Assembly: GCF_023168145.1 (NCBI RefSeq)
Contig: NZ_BQYK01000012.1
Span: 12,458-60,887 of the forward strand
DNA: 48,430 nt
Source: Sporosarcina sp. NCCP-2222
Lineage (GTDB): Bacteria; Bacillota; Bacilli; Bacillales_A; Planococcaceae
Reading direction: 5' to 3'
Shown one piece after another: positions 1-9,631 of the stretch. The translations under genes and the position numbers were made by a program. Numbering within the stretch: position 1 is the first letter of the stretch; the number at the start of each line of letters is the position of its first letter. The notes under the pieces are model-generated. The model saw nothing but the letters and a program-made list of their open reading frames with translations, was not told the DNA's origin and searched no databases.

Positions 1-758
1 GGGAACTTGGCGTAACCCGGGATCAGGTAGAAATTGAAGTTGTTGATTCCGGTAAAAAAGGATTTCTTGGAATTGGTGCACGGGATGCAGAAGTCGTTGT
101 CACGGTGAAAGCAGAAGAAACTCCAGAACCAGCTGCAGAGTCAGTAGTATCTGAAACGGTGACTGAGGAGCAAGCAGAGACGGAGCAGGTAAAAGAAACG
201 GCACCGGCAAGCCCGGCTGAGCAATTGAGCACATCAATTGAACCAGAGATTGCTGAAACGGATGCTCTAGCCGAGGATACGGAGCCGTTGAAGAAAGTGT
301 CGGACGAAAAAGCCATCGAGGAGACAAAAAAGTACTTGCTCGAGATTGCGGAAGACATGGGAATCCAAGATTTGAAGATCAAACATGAGAATGACGGAAA
401 GTACATTTCGTTCCACTTGGAAAGCTCGAAAGCAGCTTTTTTAATTGGAAAGAGGGGACAGACACTTAATTCCCTTCAGCAACTTAGCCAGCTTGTTGTG
501 AATAAATATGCGGAACAATTTAAAGTCATCCGCCTGGATGTTGGCGATTATCGCGAAAGACGCGAACAATCGCTGGAGCAGCTGGCGGAACGGATGGCAG
601 ACCAAGCCATTCGCACAGGACGGAAAGTACAGCTTGAGCCGATGCCTTCCTACGAAAGGAAAGTCATCCATAACGCATTGTCCAATCGGCTGGATATTGA
701 AACGTATTCGGAAGGTACAGATCCAAACCGTTACTTGGTCATTGAACCGATGAAATAA
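1..758 (+). CDS. jag: Jag/KhpB RNA-binding protein, 5'-truncated by the window edge
   Basis: The reading frame is open from base 3 to the TAA at 756-758; the true start lies before the window. The first visible residues (to about base 105) fit the Jag-N domain. A long acidic, Glu/Pro/Ala-rich linker follows, then a KH domain with the loop IGKRGQTLNSLQ near 443-480, and a C-terminal R3H domain with the signature SYERKVIHNAL near 649-680. Jag (KhpB) is a cytoplasmic RNA-binding protein linked to cell-wall elongation and division in Firmicutes. It normally follows oxaA/yidC close to oriC, and here it precedes mnmE as in Bacillus. The linker is long and of low complexity, so its alignment is uncertain, but the identity is clear. 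Confidence 0.95.
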   Translation, partial: ELGVTRDQVEIEVVDSGKKGFLGIGARDAEVVVTVKAEETPEPAAESVVSETVTEEQAETEQVKETAPASPAEQLSTSIEPEIAETDALAEDTEPLKKVSDEKAIEETKKYLLEIAEDMGIQDLKIKHENDGKYISFHLESSKAAFLIGKRGQTLNSLQQLSQLVVNKYAEQFKVIRLDVGDYRERREQSLEQLAERMADQAIRTGRKVQLEPMPSYERKVIHNALSNRLDIETYSEGTDPNRYLVIEPMK

Positions 759-760
759 TG

Positions 761-810
761 AAAAAGCCTGCAGGAATACTCGCGATAACCGAGTGTCCTT
801 GCAGGCTTTT
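761..810. terminator. Bidirectional terminator between jag and the convergent TSUP gene
   Basis: The inverted repeat AAAGCCTGCAGGA / TCCTTGCAGGCTTT (one-base bulge) is followed by T residues, with a run of A on the other side. It lies between two convergent genes and can end transcription from both. Confidence 0.85.
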
Positions 811-814
811 CATA

Positions 815-1558
815 TTAAAAGAGTAGAAGCAATCCGCTGACTTTCGGAGTGGCAATCATCGCAGCTTTCAATACCGGTTTTGGAACGATGTTCGTAAATT
901 TTGCCCCAATATACGCCCCAATCATGGTGCCGACGAGCACTTGCAACAGCAACTTGGCATTCAGCAGACCTTCCGTAGAGTAGCCAATTCCTCCTCCGAT
1001 TGCAATCGGAACAATGACCAGCATCGTTGTGCCGACGGATTGTCGTAAACTAAGTCCAAGAAATGTAAGAAGCCCGAGCTGGATAAACGGAGTCGATCCG
1101 ATGCCGAACGCTCCCGAAAGCAGGCCTGTGATGATGCCCAGTGCAACTGTTTTCGCTAAAAAGACTGAATAACGGCTGTCATTGCGTCCAGCTTCCTTAG
1201 GATGAAGGAAAAATAACCGGAAGACCAGCAGAGCTGCCGAGAATAATAGCATGCCGCCTGTAAAATAATGAAGGTTCTGCTCCGGAATAAAGACTGCTAG
1301 CTTAGAGCCGATAAAAGCCCCAACCGCACCAAAACTACCGACCAATAAACCGGCTTTAATTGCAATATTGCCCTCCCGGTAATGGCTGAAAGCCCCTGAA
1401 AGACTCGTAAAAGCCATCGCTGTTAAAGATGTGGCCACCGCCGCATGGATTGGAACATGAAAGACTAGCGTCAACACGGCGATGATGAATCCGGCTCCAC
1501 CCGCTCCGATAAAACCGAGTATGGCGCCAAGCGCTAACATGGTTAAAACTATCGACAT
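815..1558 (-). CDS. TSUP (TauE/SafE, DUF81) family membrane permease
   Basis: A 247-residue hydrophobic protein with about eight predicted membrane segments and the glycine-rich N-terminal pattern of TSUP transporters (GAILGFIGAGGAGFIIAVL) plus a related second half (GIITGLLSGAFGIGSTPF). This family exports or takes up sulfite, sulfoacetate and other sulfur or organic anions; the substrate here cannot be read from sequence. The frame is open 34 codons further upstream, but the ATG at 1558 is chosen because a GGGGGCT ribosome site sits seven bases before it and the residues above it are not membrane-like. It is convergent with jag and divergent from mnmE. Confidence 0.85.
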   Translation of the reverse strand: MSIVLTMLALGAILGFIGAGGAGFIIAVLTLVFHVPIHAAVATSLTAMAFTSLSGAFSHYREGNIAIKAGLLVGSFGAVGAFIGSKLAVFIPEQNLHYFTGGMLLFSAALLVFRLFFLHPKEAGRNDSRYSVFLAKTVALGIITGLLSGAFGIGSTPFIQLGLLTFLGLSLRQSVGTTMLVIVPIAIGGGIGYSTEGLLNAKLLLQVLVGTMIGAYIGAKFTNIVPKPVLKAAMIATPKVSGLLLLF

Positions 1559-1685
1559 AATGAGCCCCCAATCGATGAATAAATATTCAATTCCTACAGT
1601 ATAACATGGAATTCTGGCGAGTTTGTCCCATTTCGTTTGGTAAGAGGAAGACTCCTCCATTTATTTTCTATTTCCATCAGACGAT

Positions 1686-1787
1686 TTATCCACATTTTTT
1701 GGTGTGGATACTAGGAGAAAACGTGCTTTTATGATATTATATTACGTTAGATAGTCATGTCCAAAATAGTTATCCACATGTGCATAA
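1686..1787. promoter_or_regulatory. DnaA-box cluster upstream of mnmE
   Basis: Four DnaA-box-like 9-mers fall within about 100 bp. TTATCCACA occurs at 1686-1694 and 1770-1778 (both perfect). TGTGGATAC at 1703-1711 (reverse strand) and TGTGCATAA at 1779-1787 (reverse strand) each have one mismatch. From memory, B. subtilis carries an oriC-proximal DnaA-box cluster in the equivalent jag-mnmE (thdF) interval; such clusters titrate DnaA and damp initiation. Confidence 0.75.
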
Positions 1788-1809
1788 CAAAGTCGGAGAG
1801 GTGAAGAAA

Positions 1810-3195
1810 ATGCATTATGATACTATTGCTGCGATATCCACACCAATGGGTGAAGGAGCTATCGCCATCGTCCGGCTCAGTGGGGACGAAGCTATCCAAC
1901 TGACAAGTCGCATCTTTCGTTCGCCGTCAGGGAAAAACTTGGCGGATGAACCATCACATACAATCCATTACGGACATCTGATCGATCCTTCGACAGAAGA
2001 GGTGGTCGAGGAAGTAATGGTTTCCATCATGCGGGCACCCAAAACATTCACGCGGGAAGATGTAGTCGAAGTGAATTGCCATGGCGGCCTTGTTGCAGTG
2101 AAGCGGGTGCTGCAACTCATTCTAAAAGAGGGAGCGCGCCTTGCCGAACCAGGCGAGTTTACGAAACGTGCCTTCTTGAATGGGCGAATTGACCTGTCTC
2201 AAGCGGAAGCAGTCATGGATTTAATCCGGGCAAAAACAGATCGTGCCATGAATGTTGCTTTAAATCAGATGGATGGAAAGCTTTCCAGATTGATCGGAGA
2301 TTTACGGCAAGCCCTGTTAGAAACATTGGCTCAGGTCGAGGTGAATATCGACTATCCGGAATATGACGATGTTGAAGAAGTGACCATTCCGTTAATGATT
2401 GAAAAATGCTCGTGGGTAAGTGAGGAGATCGACAAGCTGCTTCGCACATCCTCCCAAGGGAAGATTTTACGGGAAGGTTTATCCACGGTTATCGTCGGAA
2501 GGCCGAATGTAGGGAAGTCTTCCCTGCTGAATAGTCTCGTACAGGAAAATAAAGCGATTGTTACCGACATTGCGGGGACGACTCGTGATATTATAGAAGA
2601 ATACGTCAATGTACGGGGTGTTCCTTTACGCCTCGTTGATACCGCCGGCATTCGGGAGACGGAAGATATTGTCGAACGAATCGGGGTAGAACGTTCTCGC
2701 CAAGTACTAAAGGAAGCTGATTTAATTCTCCTAGTCCTCAATAGTTCCGAGGAACTTACGGAAGAAGACAAACGGCTTTTTGAAGCGACGGAAGGCATGG
2801 ACCGAATTATTGTAACCAACAAAACGGATCTTCCTCGAAAACTCGATTTTACTGAGGTCGAAAATCTCGTTGAAAATCCCAAAATTGTCGCCACTTCATT
2901 AATGAAAGAAGAAGGCGTCGATGAACTCGAAGAAGCAATCTCAAAATTATTCTTCGAAGGGTCACTGGAAGCAGGGGATTTAACATACGTTTCCAATGCT
3001 CGGCATATCGCCCTTCTCCATAAGGCACACGCTACGATTCAAGATGCCATTGCAGCGGCTGAAGCGAATGTTCCGGTCGATATGATTCAAATTGACGTTA
3101 CGCGGACTTGGGAAATACTCGGGGAAATTGTAGGGGATACAGTGCAAGAAAGCTTGATCAACCAATTGTTCTCCCAATTCTGTTTAGGAAAATAA
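1810..3195 (+). CDS. mnmE: tRNA modification GTPase MnmE (TrmE/ThdF)
   Basis: A 461-residue protein, the usual family length. MnmE works with MnmG to install the carboxymethylaminomethyl group on the wobble uridine (C5) of tRNAs reading NNA/NNG codons, using a formyl-folate. Visible features are the N-terminal tetrahydrofolate-binding domain ([16 protein letters not shown]), the inserted G domain with P-loop GRPNVGKSS from residue 230, DTAG and NKTD motifs, and the invariant C-terminal FCLGK. An in-frame GTG exists at 1780 but lies inside a DnaA box; the ATG at 1810 has GGAGAGGTG in front and matches family N-termini. mnmG follows after 110 bp. Confidence 0.97.
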   Translation: MHYDTIAAISTPMGEGAIAIVRLSGDEAIQLTSRIFRSPSGKNLADEPSHTIHYGHLIDPSTEEVVEEVMVSIMRAPKTFTREDVVEVNCHGGLVAVKRVLQLILKEGARLAEPGEFTKRAFLNGRIDLSQAEAVMDLIRAKTDRAMNVALNQMDGKLSRLIGDLRQALLETLAQVEVNIDYPEYDDVEEVTIPLMIEKCSWVSEEIDKLLRTSSQGKILREGLSTVIVGRPNVGKSSLLNSLVQENKAIVTDIAGTTRDIIEEYVNVRGVPLRLVDTAGIRETEDIVERIGVERSRQVLKEADLILLVLNSSEELTEEDKRLFEATEGMDRIIVTNKTDLPRKLDFTEVENLVENPKIVATSLMKEEGVDELEEAISKLFFEGSLEAGDLTYVSNARHIALLHKAHATIQDAIAAAEANVPVDMIQIDVTRTWEILGEIVGDTVQESLINQLFSQFCLGK

Positions 3196-3305
3196 AGGCG
3201 GAAGCAAGAAATTTAATGGGGGCAGCCAGCCCCTTATTTCATCATATAAGTTTATTTTAACGCATGAGCCAAGGACTACTTTAACTATAGGAAGGATGAA
3301 CGAAC

Positions 3306-5195
3306 ATGCCACAATTTGAAGCAGGCACGTTCGATTGTATTGTCATCGGAGCAGGCCATGCCGGTGTAGAAGCGGCTTTGGCTTCAGCGAAGATGGGTGC
3401 ATCGACACTCGCACTAACGATGAATCTTGATATGATCGCTTTTATGCCGTGCAATCCTTCACTCGGGGGTCCTGCTAAAGGGATTGTCGTTCGTGAAATT
3501 GATGCACTTGGCGGAGCGATGGCGAAAGTGATTGATAAGACGCATATTCAAATGCGCATGCTGAACACGGGGAAAGGACCTGCCGTCCGGGCTCTTCGGG
3601 CTCAGGCAGATAAAGTCCTCTACCAGCAAGAAATGAAGCGAACGCTGGAAGAACAGGAAAACTTGACTCTTCATCAGGGCGTCGTCGAAAAACTGATTGT
3701 TGAAGATGATGAAGTGAAAGGTGTTCTCACACAAATTGGTGCGATCTATCGTGCAAAAACGGTCATTATCACGACGGGGACTTTCTTGCGCGGTGAGATT
3801 ATTATCGGTGACTTGAAATATTCAAGCGGACCAAACAACCAGATGCCGTCTATCGGACTTGCAGACAGCTTGCGTGAGCTTGGACTCGAAACCGTGCGTT
3901 TCAAGACAGGAACGCCACCACGTGTCAACGGCAAAACAATCGATTACAGCAAAACGGAAATTCAGCCAGGGGATGATGTTCCGCGAGCGTTCAGTTATGA
4001 AACGACTGAATTCATCATGGATCAATTGCCTTGCTGGTTAACCTACACAACACCGGCCACACATGAAATCATTAATGAAAACCTCCACTTGTCACCTATG
4101 TATTCGGGAATGATTCAAGGGAAGGGACCACGCTACTGTCCTTCCATTGAGGATAAAATCGTCCGCTTTGCCGATAAATCTCGTCACCAAATTTTCCTGG
4201 AACCAGAAGGAAGAAATACGAAAGAATATTATGTACAAGGTCTATCGACCAGTTTGCCTGAACATGTTCAAAGGAAATTGCTTGAGAGTGTGCCAGGTCT
4301 GGAAAAAGCGGAAATGATGCGTGCCGGCTATGCAATTGAATATGATGCGATCGTTCCGACACAGCTTTGGCCGACTTTGGAGACAAAAAAGATCCGCAAT
4401 CTGTATACGGCAGGGCAAATAAACGGTACCTCCGGTTATGAAGAAGCCGCAGCACAAGGGATCATGGCAGGAATCAATGCAGCAAGCCGTGTTCTCGGCA
4501 AAGAGGAAGTAGTCCTCAGCCGGTCGGATGCGTACATTGGCGTATTGATTGATGATCTTGTGACAAAAGGAACAAACGAACCGTACCGTTTGCTCACATC
4601 TCGTGCTGAATATCGCTTGCTTTTGCGTCATGACAATGCAGACTTACGGTTGACTGAAATAGGATATCGTCTTGGCATGATCAGTGAGGAACGGCACGAA
4701 GCATTCCTAGCCAAAAAACAATTGATCGAGGAAGAAATCGATCGGCTGCGCCAAATGACGATTAAACCGAGTGAAGAAGTACAGGAAATCATTCGTGAAT
4801 CTGAAGGAGCCGAATTGAAAGAACCGATGAAAGCTGCCGACCTATTGAAACGGCCAGAAATGAAATACAGCCAAATTGCCCGCATCGTTCCTCCGTCAGA
4901 AGAGAAGCCGGAAGATGTAGCGGAGCAAGTTGAAATATTCATCAAATATGAAGGCTATATCCAAAAATCGATGCAACAAGTCGATCGCATGAAAAAAATG
5001 GAAAATAAAAAGATACCTGAAGACATTGATTACCATGCCATTTCAGGGCTAGCCAAAGAGGCCAAGACAAACTTAAGTGAAGTCCGGCCGCTTTCCATCG
5101 CACAAGCATCACGGATCTCAGGGGTAAATCCGGCCGATATTTCGATTCTCCTCGTTTATATTGAACAGGGGAAAATCGCGAAAATATCAGGGTGA
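3306..5195 (+). CDS. mnmG: tRNA uridine 5-carboxymethylaminomethyl modification enzyme MnmG (GidA)
   Basis: A 629-residue FAD enzyme of normal length. It forms the alpha2beta2 complex with MnmE that modifies wobble uridine-34. The N-terminus carries the FAD dinucleotide motif [10 protein letters not shown] at residues 16-25, followed by the MnmG signatures [13 protein letters not shown] and [16 protein letters not shown]. The conserved C-terminal helical domain for MnmE and tRNA binding is complete and ends with the [17 protein letters not shown] block. The start at 3306 is preceded by AGGAAGGATG. It is co-oriented with mnmE and rsmG; a hairpin with a T-run separates it from rsmG. Confidence 0.98.
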   Translation: MPQFEAGTFDCIVIGAGHAGVEAALASAKMGASTLALTMNLDMIAFMPCNPSLGGPAKGIVVREIDALGGAMAKVIDKTHIQMRMLNTGKGPAVRALRAQADKVLYQQEMKRTLEEQENLTLHQGVVEKLIVEDDEVKGVLTQIGAIYRAKTVIITTGTFLRGEIIIGDLKYSSGPNNQMPSIGLADSLRELGLETVRFKTGTPPRVNGKTIDYSKTEIQPGDDVPRAFSYETTEFIMDQLPCWLTYTTPATHEIINENLHLSPMYSGMIQGKGPRYCPSIEDKIVRFADKSRHQIFLEPEGRNTKEYYVQGLSTSLPEHVQRKLLESVPGLEKAEMMRAGYAIEYDAIVPTQLWPTLETKKIRNLYTAGQINGTSGYEEAAAQGIMAGINAASRVLGKEEVVLSRSDAYIGVLIDDLVTKGTNEPYRLLTSRAEYRLLLRHDNADLRLTEIGYRLGMISEERHEAFLAKKQLIEEEIDRLRQMTIKPSEEVQEIIRESEGAELKEPMKAADLLKRPEMKYSQIARIVPPSEEKPEDVAEQVEIFIKYEGYIQKSMQQVDRMKKMENKKIPEDIDYHAISGLAKEAKTNLSEVRPLSIAQASRISGVNPADISILLVYIEQGKIAKISG

Positions 5196-5202
5196 GTCAT
5201 TG

Positions 5203-5239
5203 AACTGATGCAGATGGGAACGTCTGCGTCAGTTTTTTT
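5203..5239 (+). terminator. Intrinsic terminator after mnmG
   Basis: A 12-bp stem AACTGATGCAGA / TCTGCGTCAGTT (one wobble), an eight-base loop and a run of seven T. It lies in the 65-bp mnmG-rsmG gap, so rsmG depends on read-through or its own start signal. Confidence 0.85.
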
Positions 5240-5260
5240 ATTCGTGTTAGGAGGGTCAAA

Positions 5261-5977
5261 TTGAATCCAGAACAGTTTGTACAAGCATTGCAAGAAAAAG
5301 GGATTGAATTGAACGATAGACAAAGAGGTCAATTCAACGATTATTTTCGGTTACTCGTCGAGTGGAATGAAAAAATGAATCTCACAGCGATCACAGATGA
5401 GCCATCAGTCTTTTTAAAACACTTTTTTGATTCCGTTAGTGCAGCATTTTACGTACCGATGGAAGGGGAATTAACTTTATGTGATGTTGGAGCGGGAGCT
5501 GGATTTCCAAGCATTCCGTTAAAAATCTGCTTCCCCAATTTATCTGTCACAATCGTGGATTCATTGAATAAACGAATTACTTTTTTGAACGAGCTGGCAA
5601 ATCAGCTTGAACTTACGAACGTACGATTTGTCCATGCGAGAGCCGAAGAATTTGGTCAAAATCCAGCCTATCGTGAACAATTTGATATGGTCACGGCACG
5701 TGCTGTGGCACGTTTATCCGTGCTTGCGGAACTTTGCATTCCGTTAGCGAAGGAAAATGGCCGATTCGTCTCCATGAAAGGGGCGGCAGCGGAGGAGGAA
5801 CTCTCCGATGCGGAAAAAGCCATTTCAGTCCTTGGAGCTAAGTTGGAAGATAAATACTCATTCTCCTTACCGATTGAAGATAGCGAGAGAAATATTTTTG
5901 TTTTCCGTAAATTTAAAAAGACACCTAAGAAATATCCTCGGAAGCCAGGCATTCCCAATAAAACGCCGATTCAGTAA
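5261..5977 (+). CDS. rsmG: 16S rRNA (guanine527-N7)-methyltransferase RsmG (GidB)
   Basis: A 238-residue class I SAM-dependent methyltransferase that makes m7G527 in the 530 loop of 16S rRNA; loss gives low-level streptomycin resistance in other bacteria. The SAM motif [15 protein letters not shown] is at about residues 72-86, with [11 protein letters not shown] and the family motif [14 protein letters not shown] following. The C-terminus is basic ([14 protein letters not shown]), as is typical. The start is a TTG at 5261, fixed by an AGGAGGG ribosome site at 5249-5255; no ATG competes. A parS site begins one base after the stop codon. Confidence 0.97.
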   Translation: MNPEQFVQALQEKGIELNDRQRGQFNDYFRLLVEWNEKMNLTAITDEPSVFLKHFFDSVSAAFYVPMEGELTLCDVGAGAGFPSIPLKICFPNLSVTIVDSLNKRITFLNELANQLELTNVRFVHARAEEFGQNPAYREQFDMVTARAVARLSVLAELCIPLAKENGRFVSMKGAAAEEELSDAEKAISVLGAKLEDKYSFSLPIEDSERNIFVFRKFKKTPKKYPRKPGIPNKTPIQ

Positions 5978-5978
5978 T

Positions 5979-5994
5979 TGTTTCACGTGGAACA
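5979..5994. promoter_or_regulatory. parS centromere site 1 (perfect)
   Basis: TGTTTCACGTGGAACA is, on the other strand, TGTTCCACGTGAAACA, an exact match to the Bacillus ParB-binding parS consensus. It sits directly after the rsmG stop and upstream of noc. Confidence 0.95.
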
Positions 5995-6031
5995 AAAATA
6001 AGCGTGCATTTTGGAAGGGTCTTATTCTACT

Positions 6032-6061
6032 CTTTAATAACCAATAAAGAGGATATATAAT
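6032..6061 (+). promoter_or_regulatory. Possible sigma-A promoter for noc
   Basis: A good -10 element TATAAT at 6056-6061 lies about 55 bp before the noc start. The -35 region (around 6032-6038, TTTAAT-like) is weak, so the call rests mainly on the -10. Confidence 0.4.
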
Positions 6062-6116
6062 AATTATGACGAACTAACTTATTATTGGTGAGCAGTCTTA
6101 TAAAGGTGGTGCCGGG

Positions 6117-6983
6117 ATGAAAAATACGTTCTCACGATTTTTCGGAAATACAGAAAAAGAACCTGTTTTCCAGGAGAATGAGGAAGTTCCACAAGAGAAG
6201 GTCCAACAAGTAAATATAGATTTAATTCGCCCAAATAAATATCAACCGCGTACGGTTTTTTCTGAAGAGAAGATTGAAGAACTTGCTCGTACGATTCATA
6301 CACACGGTGTAATCCAGCCAATTGTCATTCGGAAGGCGGAAAACGATGGCTATGAAATCATAGCAGGGGAGCGCCGTTTCCGCGCAATGAAAAAGCTGGG
6401 ATGGAAAGAGGTTCCCGCAATTGTCCGGAATTTAGATGACAGGGAAACAGCTTCCATTGCCTTGATTGAGAACTTGCAGAGGGAAGAATTAACGGCCATC
6501 GAAGAAGCCTATGCCTATGAAAAACTGCTGGAGCTCCATTCACTCACGCAAGAAGCTTTGGCACAGCGCCTAGGGAAAGGGCAGTCGACGATTGCTAATA
6601 AATTACGTTTGCTGAAATTGCCTGAGGAAATAAAAAGCAAGATTCTTTCAAAGGAATTATCCGAACGACATGCTCGCGCATTAATTCCTATTAAGGATAG
6701 TGAATTGCAATTACAAGTATTCCATGAGGCACTCGATCAGCAGATGAACGTTAAACAATTAGAAGAACGAATTCAGCAGCTAATGAATCCTCAGGAAGAG
6801 ACGAAGGAAAAGAAACGAGCTATTCCAAAAAGAAAATCGGTTAGCAAGGATGTTCGGATTGCTGTTAATACGATACGGCAATCATTGTCTCTCGTTTCGA
6901 AAAGCGGTATTGACGTGAAAACAGAAGAAGAAGATTCCGATGATTTCTATACAATCACGGTTAAAATTCCAAAGAAAAAATAA
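6117..6983 (+). CDS. noc: Nucleoid occlusion protein Noc (ParB-family CTPase)
   Basis: A 288-residue ParB paralogue that binds NBS sites, loads onto DNA using CTP and attaches to the membrane, blocking FtsZ assembly over the chromosome. The N-terminus [10 protein letters not shown] matches the short amphipathic membrane-targeting helix typical of Noc and absent from ParB. The CTP-binding motifs PNKYQPR and AGERRFRA and the ENLQREEL helix are intact, followed by the helix-turn-helix region ([22 protein letters not shown]). The start at 6117 has AAAGGTGG upstream. Position between rsmG and parA is as in Bacillus. Distinguished from ParB by its N-terminus and by the separate parB downstream. Confidence 0.95.
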   Translation: MKNTFSRFFGNTEKEPVFQENEEVPQEKVQQVNIDLIRPNKYQPRTVFSEEKIEELARTIHTHGVIQPIVIRKAENDGYEIIAGERRFRAMKKLGWKEVPAIVRNLDDRETASIALIENLQREELTAIEEAYAYEKLLELHSLTQEALAQRLGKGQSTIANKLRLLKLPEEIKSKILSKELSERHARALIPIKDSELQLQVFHEALDQQMNVKQLEERIQQLMNPQEETKEKKRAIPKRKSVSKDVRIAVNTIRQSLSLVSKSGIDVKTEEEDSDDFYTITVKIPKKK

Positions 6984-7021
6984 AATCTATTATACTATGA
7001 CTCTCGTTGTCATTGCGAGAT

Positions 7022-7052
7022 ACTCTTGCTATCCGTAAGCAGGAGTTTTTTT
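7022..7052 (+). terminator. Intrinsic terminator after noc
   Basis: Stem ACTCTTGCT / AGCAGGAGT (one wobble pair) closes a short loop and runs into seven T. It separates noc from parA-parB, implying a separate promoter for the segregation operon. Confidence 0.75.
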
Positions 7053-7243
7053 GCGCGAACCGTTACCATGATAACTCTTTTTTTGTTAAACTAGTATAGA
7101 GTGAATTGCTGACTATTTAGCCTTTTGGATTTCATCCGTAATGAATTCATAAAATACGGCTGCATTTTCCAATCCGTTAGACAAGAAACGGTTTATCATT
7201 CTAAACATGGAGTTGTACATTGAGTGAGAAAGCAGGTGCAAGC

Positions 7244-8005
7244 GTGGGAAAGATAATAGCGATCGCCAATCAAAAAGGTGGCGTCGGAAAGACAACCACT
7301 TCTGTTAACTTGAGTGCTTGCCTTGCACATATCGGCAAAAAGGTTTTATTGATAGATGCCGATCCACAAGGGAACGCAACAAGTGGGGTGGGTGTCAACA
7401 AGGGGGATGTCCATCATTGCATCTATGATATGTTAATAGATGATGTGAACATAAAAGAAGTCATTTATCCAACGAAAGTGGAAAACTTGGAAGTCATCCC
7501 GGCAACCATTTCATTGGCTGGTGCAGAAATTGAATTGGTTTCTACCATTTCGCGTGAAGTACGTATGAAACACGCCATTCAAGATGCAAAAGAATCCTAT
7601 GATTATATCATCATTGATTGCCCACCTTCACTCGGGTTGCTTACAATCAATGCATTGACTGCTGCGGATTCCATTATTATCCCAGTACAATGTGAGTATT
7701 ATGCGCTTGAAGGGTTGAGTCAACTGTTAAGTACAATCCGTCTCGTACAAAAACATTTAAACGAGAATTTACAAATTGATGGTGTATTATTGACCATGTT
7801 TGATGCAAGAACGAATTTAGGAATTCAAGTCATTGAAGAAGTGAAAAAGTATTTTCAAGATAAAGTGTACGGAACAATAATTCCTCGAAATGTACGATTA
7901 AGTGAAGCACCTAGCCATGGAGAGCCGATCATTATATATGATTCCAGGTCACGAGGTGCGGAAGTATATTTAGAGCTGGCAAAGGAAGTGGTGCACAATG
8001 GCTAA
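7244..8005 (+). CDS. parA: Chromosome-partitioning ATPase ParA (Soj)
   Basis: A 253-residue Walker-type ATPase that acts with ParB in origin segregation and controls DnaA activity at initiation in Bacillus. The deviant Walker A motif QKGGVGKTT is at residues 9-17 and the Walker B region IIIDCPPSLGLLTINAL follows; the protein is very close to Bacillus Soj along its whole length. An upstream in-frame TTG at 7220 exists, but GTG at 7244 gives the family start MGKIIAI and has AGGTG five bases before it. parB begins inside its last codons (8-bp overlap), so the two are translationally coupled. Confidence 0.96.
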   Translation: MGKIIAIANQKGGVGKTTTSVNLSACLAHIGKKVLLIDADPQGNATSGVGVNKGDVHHCIYDMLIDDVNIKEVIYPTKVENLEVIPATISLAGAEIELVSTISREVRMKHAIQDAKESYDYIIIDCPPSLGLLTINALTAADSIIIPVQCEYYALEGLSQLLSTIRLVQKHLNENLQIDGVLLTMFDARTNLGIQVIEEVKKYFQDKVYGTIIPRNVRLSEAPSHGEPIIIYDSRSRGAEVYLELAKEVVHNG

Positions 8006-8837
8006 AGGTCTTGGAAAAGGGTTAAATGCTTTGTTTCCTGAAGAATCCCTGTCAAATGCGGAAAAGATTGAGCACATCCGTTTGAAAAGTGTCAAAGTGA
8101 ATCCATATCAGCCACGGAAATTGTTTGATGAAAGTGCAATTGCAGAACTGAGCGACTCCATCAAAGAACATGGTATTTTGCAGCCGATCATTGTCCGGAA
8201 GGTGGGTACTTCCCATGAAATCGTAGTAGGGGAGAGACGTTTCCGAGCGGCAAAAATAGCAGGATTAGAGGAAATACCAGCCATCGTTCGGCTGCTTAGC
8301 GATGAAGAATCGATGGAAATGGCTATCCTTGAAAACTTGCAGCGCGAAGATTTAACACCAATTGAAGAGGCAGAAGCCTATCAAAAATTGATGGATAACC
8401 TGCAACTTACTCAGGAACAGTTGGCATTTCGTCTAGGCAAAAGCAGACCGCATATCGCAAACCATATTCGATTATTGTCATTGCCTGATAAAATCCGTAC
8501 GTACATTTCTCAAGGTAAATTATCGATGGGGCATGGGCGAACATTATTAGGACTTCGAAAAAAAGAACAGATTCTTGCAGTAGCGGAAAGGACATTAAAA
8601 GAAGGTCTAAATGTCCGACAACTAGAAAGACTAGTGCAAAAATTAAATGAAGATGTTCCACGTGAAACAAAAAACGAAAAGAAAAAAGATATCTTTCTTG
8701 CAGAACAAGAGTCAAACTTGCGTGAATACTTCGGTACTAATGTTTCCATTAAGAAAACGAAAAACAAAGGAAAGATAGAAATCGAATTTTTCACGGAAGA
8801 AGATTTGGAGCGGATTCTTGAGTTGTTGAGTGAATAA
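7998..8837 (+). CDS. parB: Chromosome-partitioning protein ParB (Spo0J)
   Basis: A 279-residue CTP-dependent DNA clamp that loads at parS, slides on DNA and recruits SMC. The N-terminus MAKGLGKGLNALFP is the short Arg/Lys/Gly-rich ParA-stimulating peptide of the family. The CTPase motifs NPYQPRK and GERRFRAAK, the ENLQREDL helix and the helix-turn-helix (LAFRLGKSRPHIANHIRLLSLP) are intact, as is a C-terminal dimerisation helix. A perfect parS site lies inside the gene, as in B. subtilis spo0J. It overlaps parA and ends in front of a strong terminator. Confidence 0.97.
   Translation: MAKGLGKGLNALFPEESLSNAEKIEHIRLKSVKVNPYQPRKLFDESAIAELSDSIKEHGILQPIIVRKVGTSHEIVVGERRFRAAKIAGLEEIPAIVRLLSDEESMEMAILENLQREDLTPIEEAEAYQKLMDNLQLTQEQLAFRLGKSRPHIANHIRLLSLPDKIRTYISQGKLSMGHGRTLLGLRKKEQILAVAERTLKEGLNVRQLERLVQKLNEDVPRETKNEKKKDIFLAEQESNLREYFGTNVSIKKTKNKGKIEIEFFTEEDLERILELLSE
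8654..8669. promoter_or_regulatory. parS centromere site 2 (perfect, inside parB)
   Basis: TGTTCCACGTGAAACA is an exact consensus parS within the parB coding sequence, the same arrangement as in B. subtilis spo0J. Confidence 0.96.
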
Positions 8838-8840
8838 ATC

Positions 8841-8880
8841 AATACCTATTTTGCTTGAATGCAAAATAGGTATTCTTTTT
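8841..8880 (+). terminator. Strong terminator after parB
   Basis: A perfect 14-bp stem AATACCTATTTTGC / GCAAAATAGGTATT with a six-base loop, followed by CTTTTT. Confidence 0.9.
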
Positions 8881-8923
8881 AGAGAGACATTATGTGAAAA
8901 CGTGCGATGAAAGAGAGGACATC

Positions 8924-9631
8924 ATGATTTTATTTGGCTCCATAACGAATGCATTATTAATTGTTCTTGGCGCATTCATCGGCAGGTTTTTAAACAATAT
9001 CCCTGAGCGGATGAAAGAAACCGTCATGTATGGAATAGGGCTGGCTGTAACGGCAATTGGAATTCAAATGACATTTGAAAGCACTCAAATCTTGATTGTC
9101 ATCACAAGTATTGTCATTGGTGCTGTTATAGGCGAGTGGATAGATTTAGATGGAAAGATCAACCGTCTTGGCCAATGGATAGAAAAAAAGCTGCCGGCCA
9201 AGAAAGAAGGCCCAGGTATTGCACAAGGGTTTGTGACGGCAACGCTCATTTTTGTAGTAGGTTCCATGGCGATCATTGGCGCAATAGACAGTGGACTGCG
9301 GAATGATCATGATGTGTTACTTATGAAGGGAATCATTGATGGATTTACTTCCATTATATTAAGCTCGACGCTGGGGATCGGCGTAGCATTTGCGGCAATC
9401 CCTGTTTTACTTTACCAGGGGATTATCACCCTCTGTGCCACGCAAATCAGCCGTTTCGTGTCAGATGAATTGCTATCCTTTTTTATTTCGGAAATGACTG
9501 CAACAGGTGGATTGATGATTGTCGGCATCGGATTGAATTTAATAGGCATCACGAAAATGAGAGTGGCGAACTTTATTCCTGGAATCGTCGTGGTCGCCAT
9601 CATCGTGACGATTGTCCACTCGCTACATTGA
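8924..9631 (+). CDS. DUF554 family membrane protein (YdfK/YqgA-like)
   Basis: A 235-residue integral membrane protein with about six hydrophobic segments. It starts MILFGSITNALLIVLGAFIG and carries the family pattern GAVIGEWIDLDGKINRLGQWIE followed by GFVTATLIFVVGSMAIIGAIDSG. The molecular function is not established; family members are annotated as possible transporters. The ATG at 8924 is preferred over the upstream frame opening at 8894 because of AGAGG five bases upstream and the family N-terminus. Its end overlaps by 9 bp, tail to tail, with yyaC on the other strand. Confidence 0.85.
   Translation: MILFGSITNALLIVLGAFIGRFLNNIPERMKETVMYGIGLAVTAIGIQMTFESTQILIVITSIVIGAVIGEWIDLDGKINRLGQWIEKKLPAKKEGPGIAQGFVTATLIFVVGSMAIIGAIDSGLRNDHDVLLMKGIIDGFTSIILSSTLGIGVAFAAIPVLLYQGIITLCATQISRFVSDELLSFFISEMTATGGLMIVGIGLNLIGITKMRVANFIPGIVVVAIIVTIVHSLH

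Noticed and set aside
2352..2996. Long minus-strand open frame (214 codons) inside mnmE.
   Set aside because: Serine/arginine-rich shadow of the mnmE reading frame; no ribosome site and no family resemblance.
3218..3240. GGGG-cagccag-CCCC hairpin after mnmE.
   Set aside because: Short stem with no T-run; not called a terminator.
7113..7208. A 31-codon minus-strand frame between noc and parA (MFRMINRFLSNGLENAA...), protein-like in appearance.
   Set aside because: No ribosome site precedes its ATG, and it lies where the parA promoter should be. Kept out of the gene list, though a small peptide cannot be excluded.
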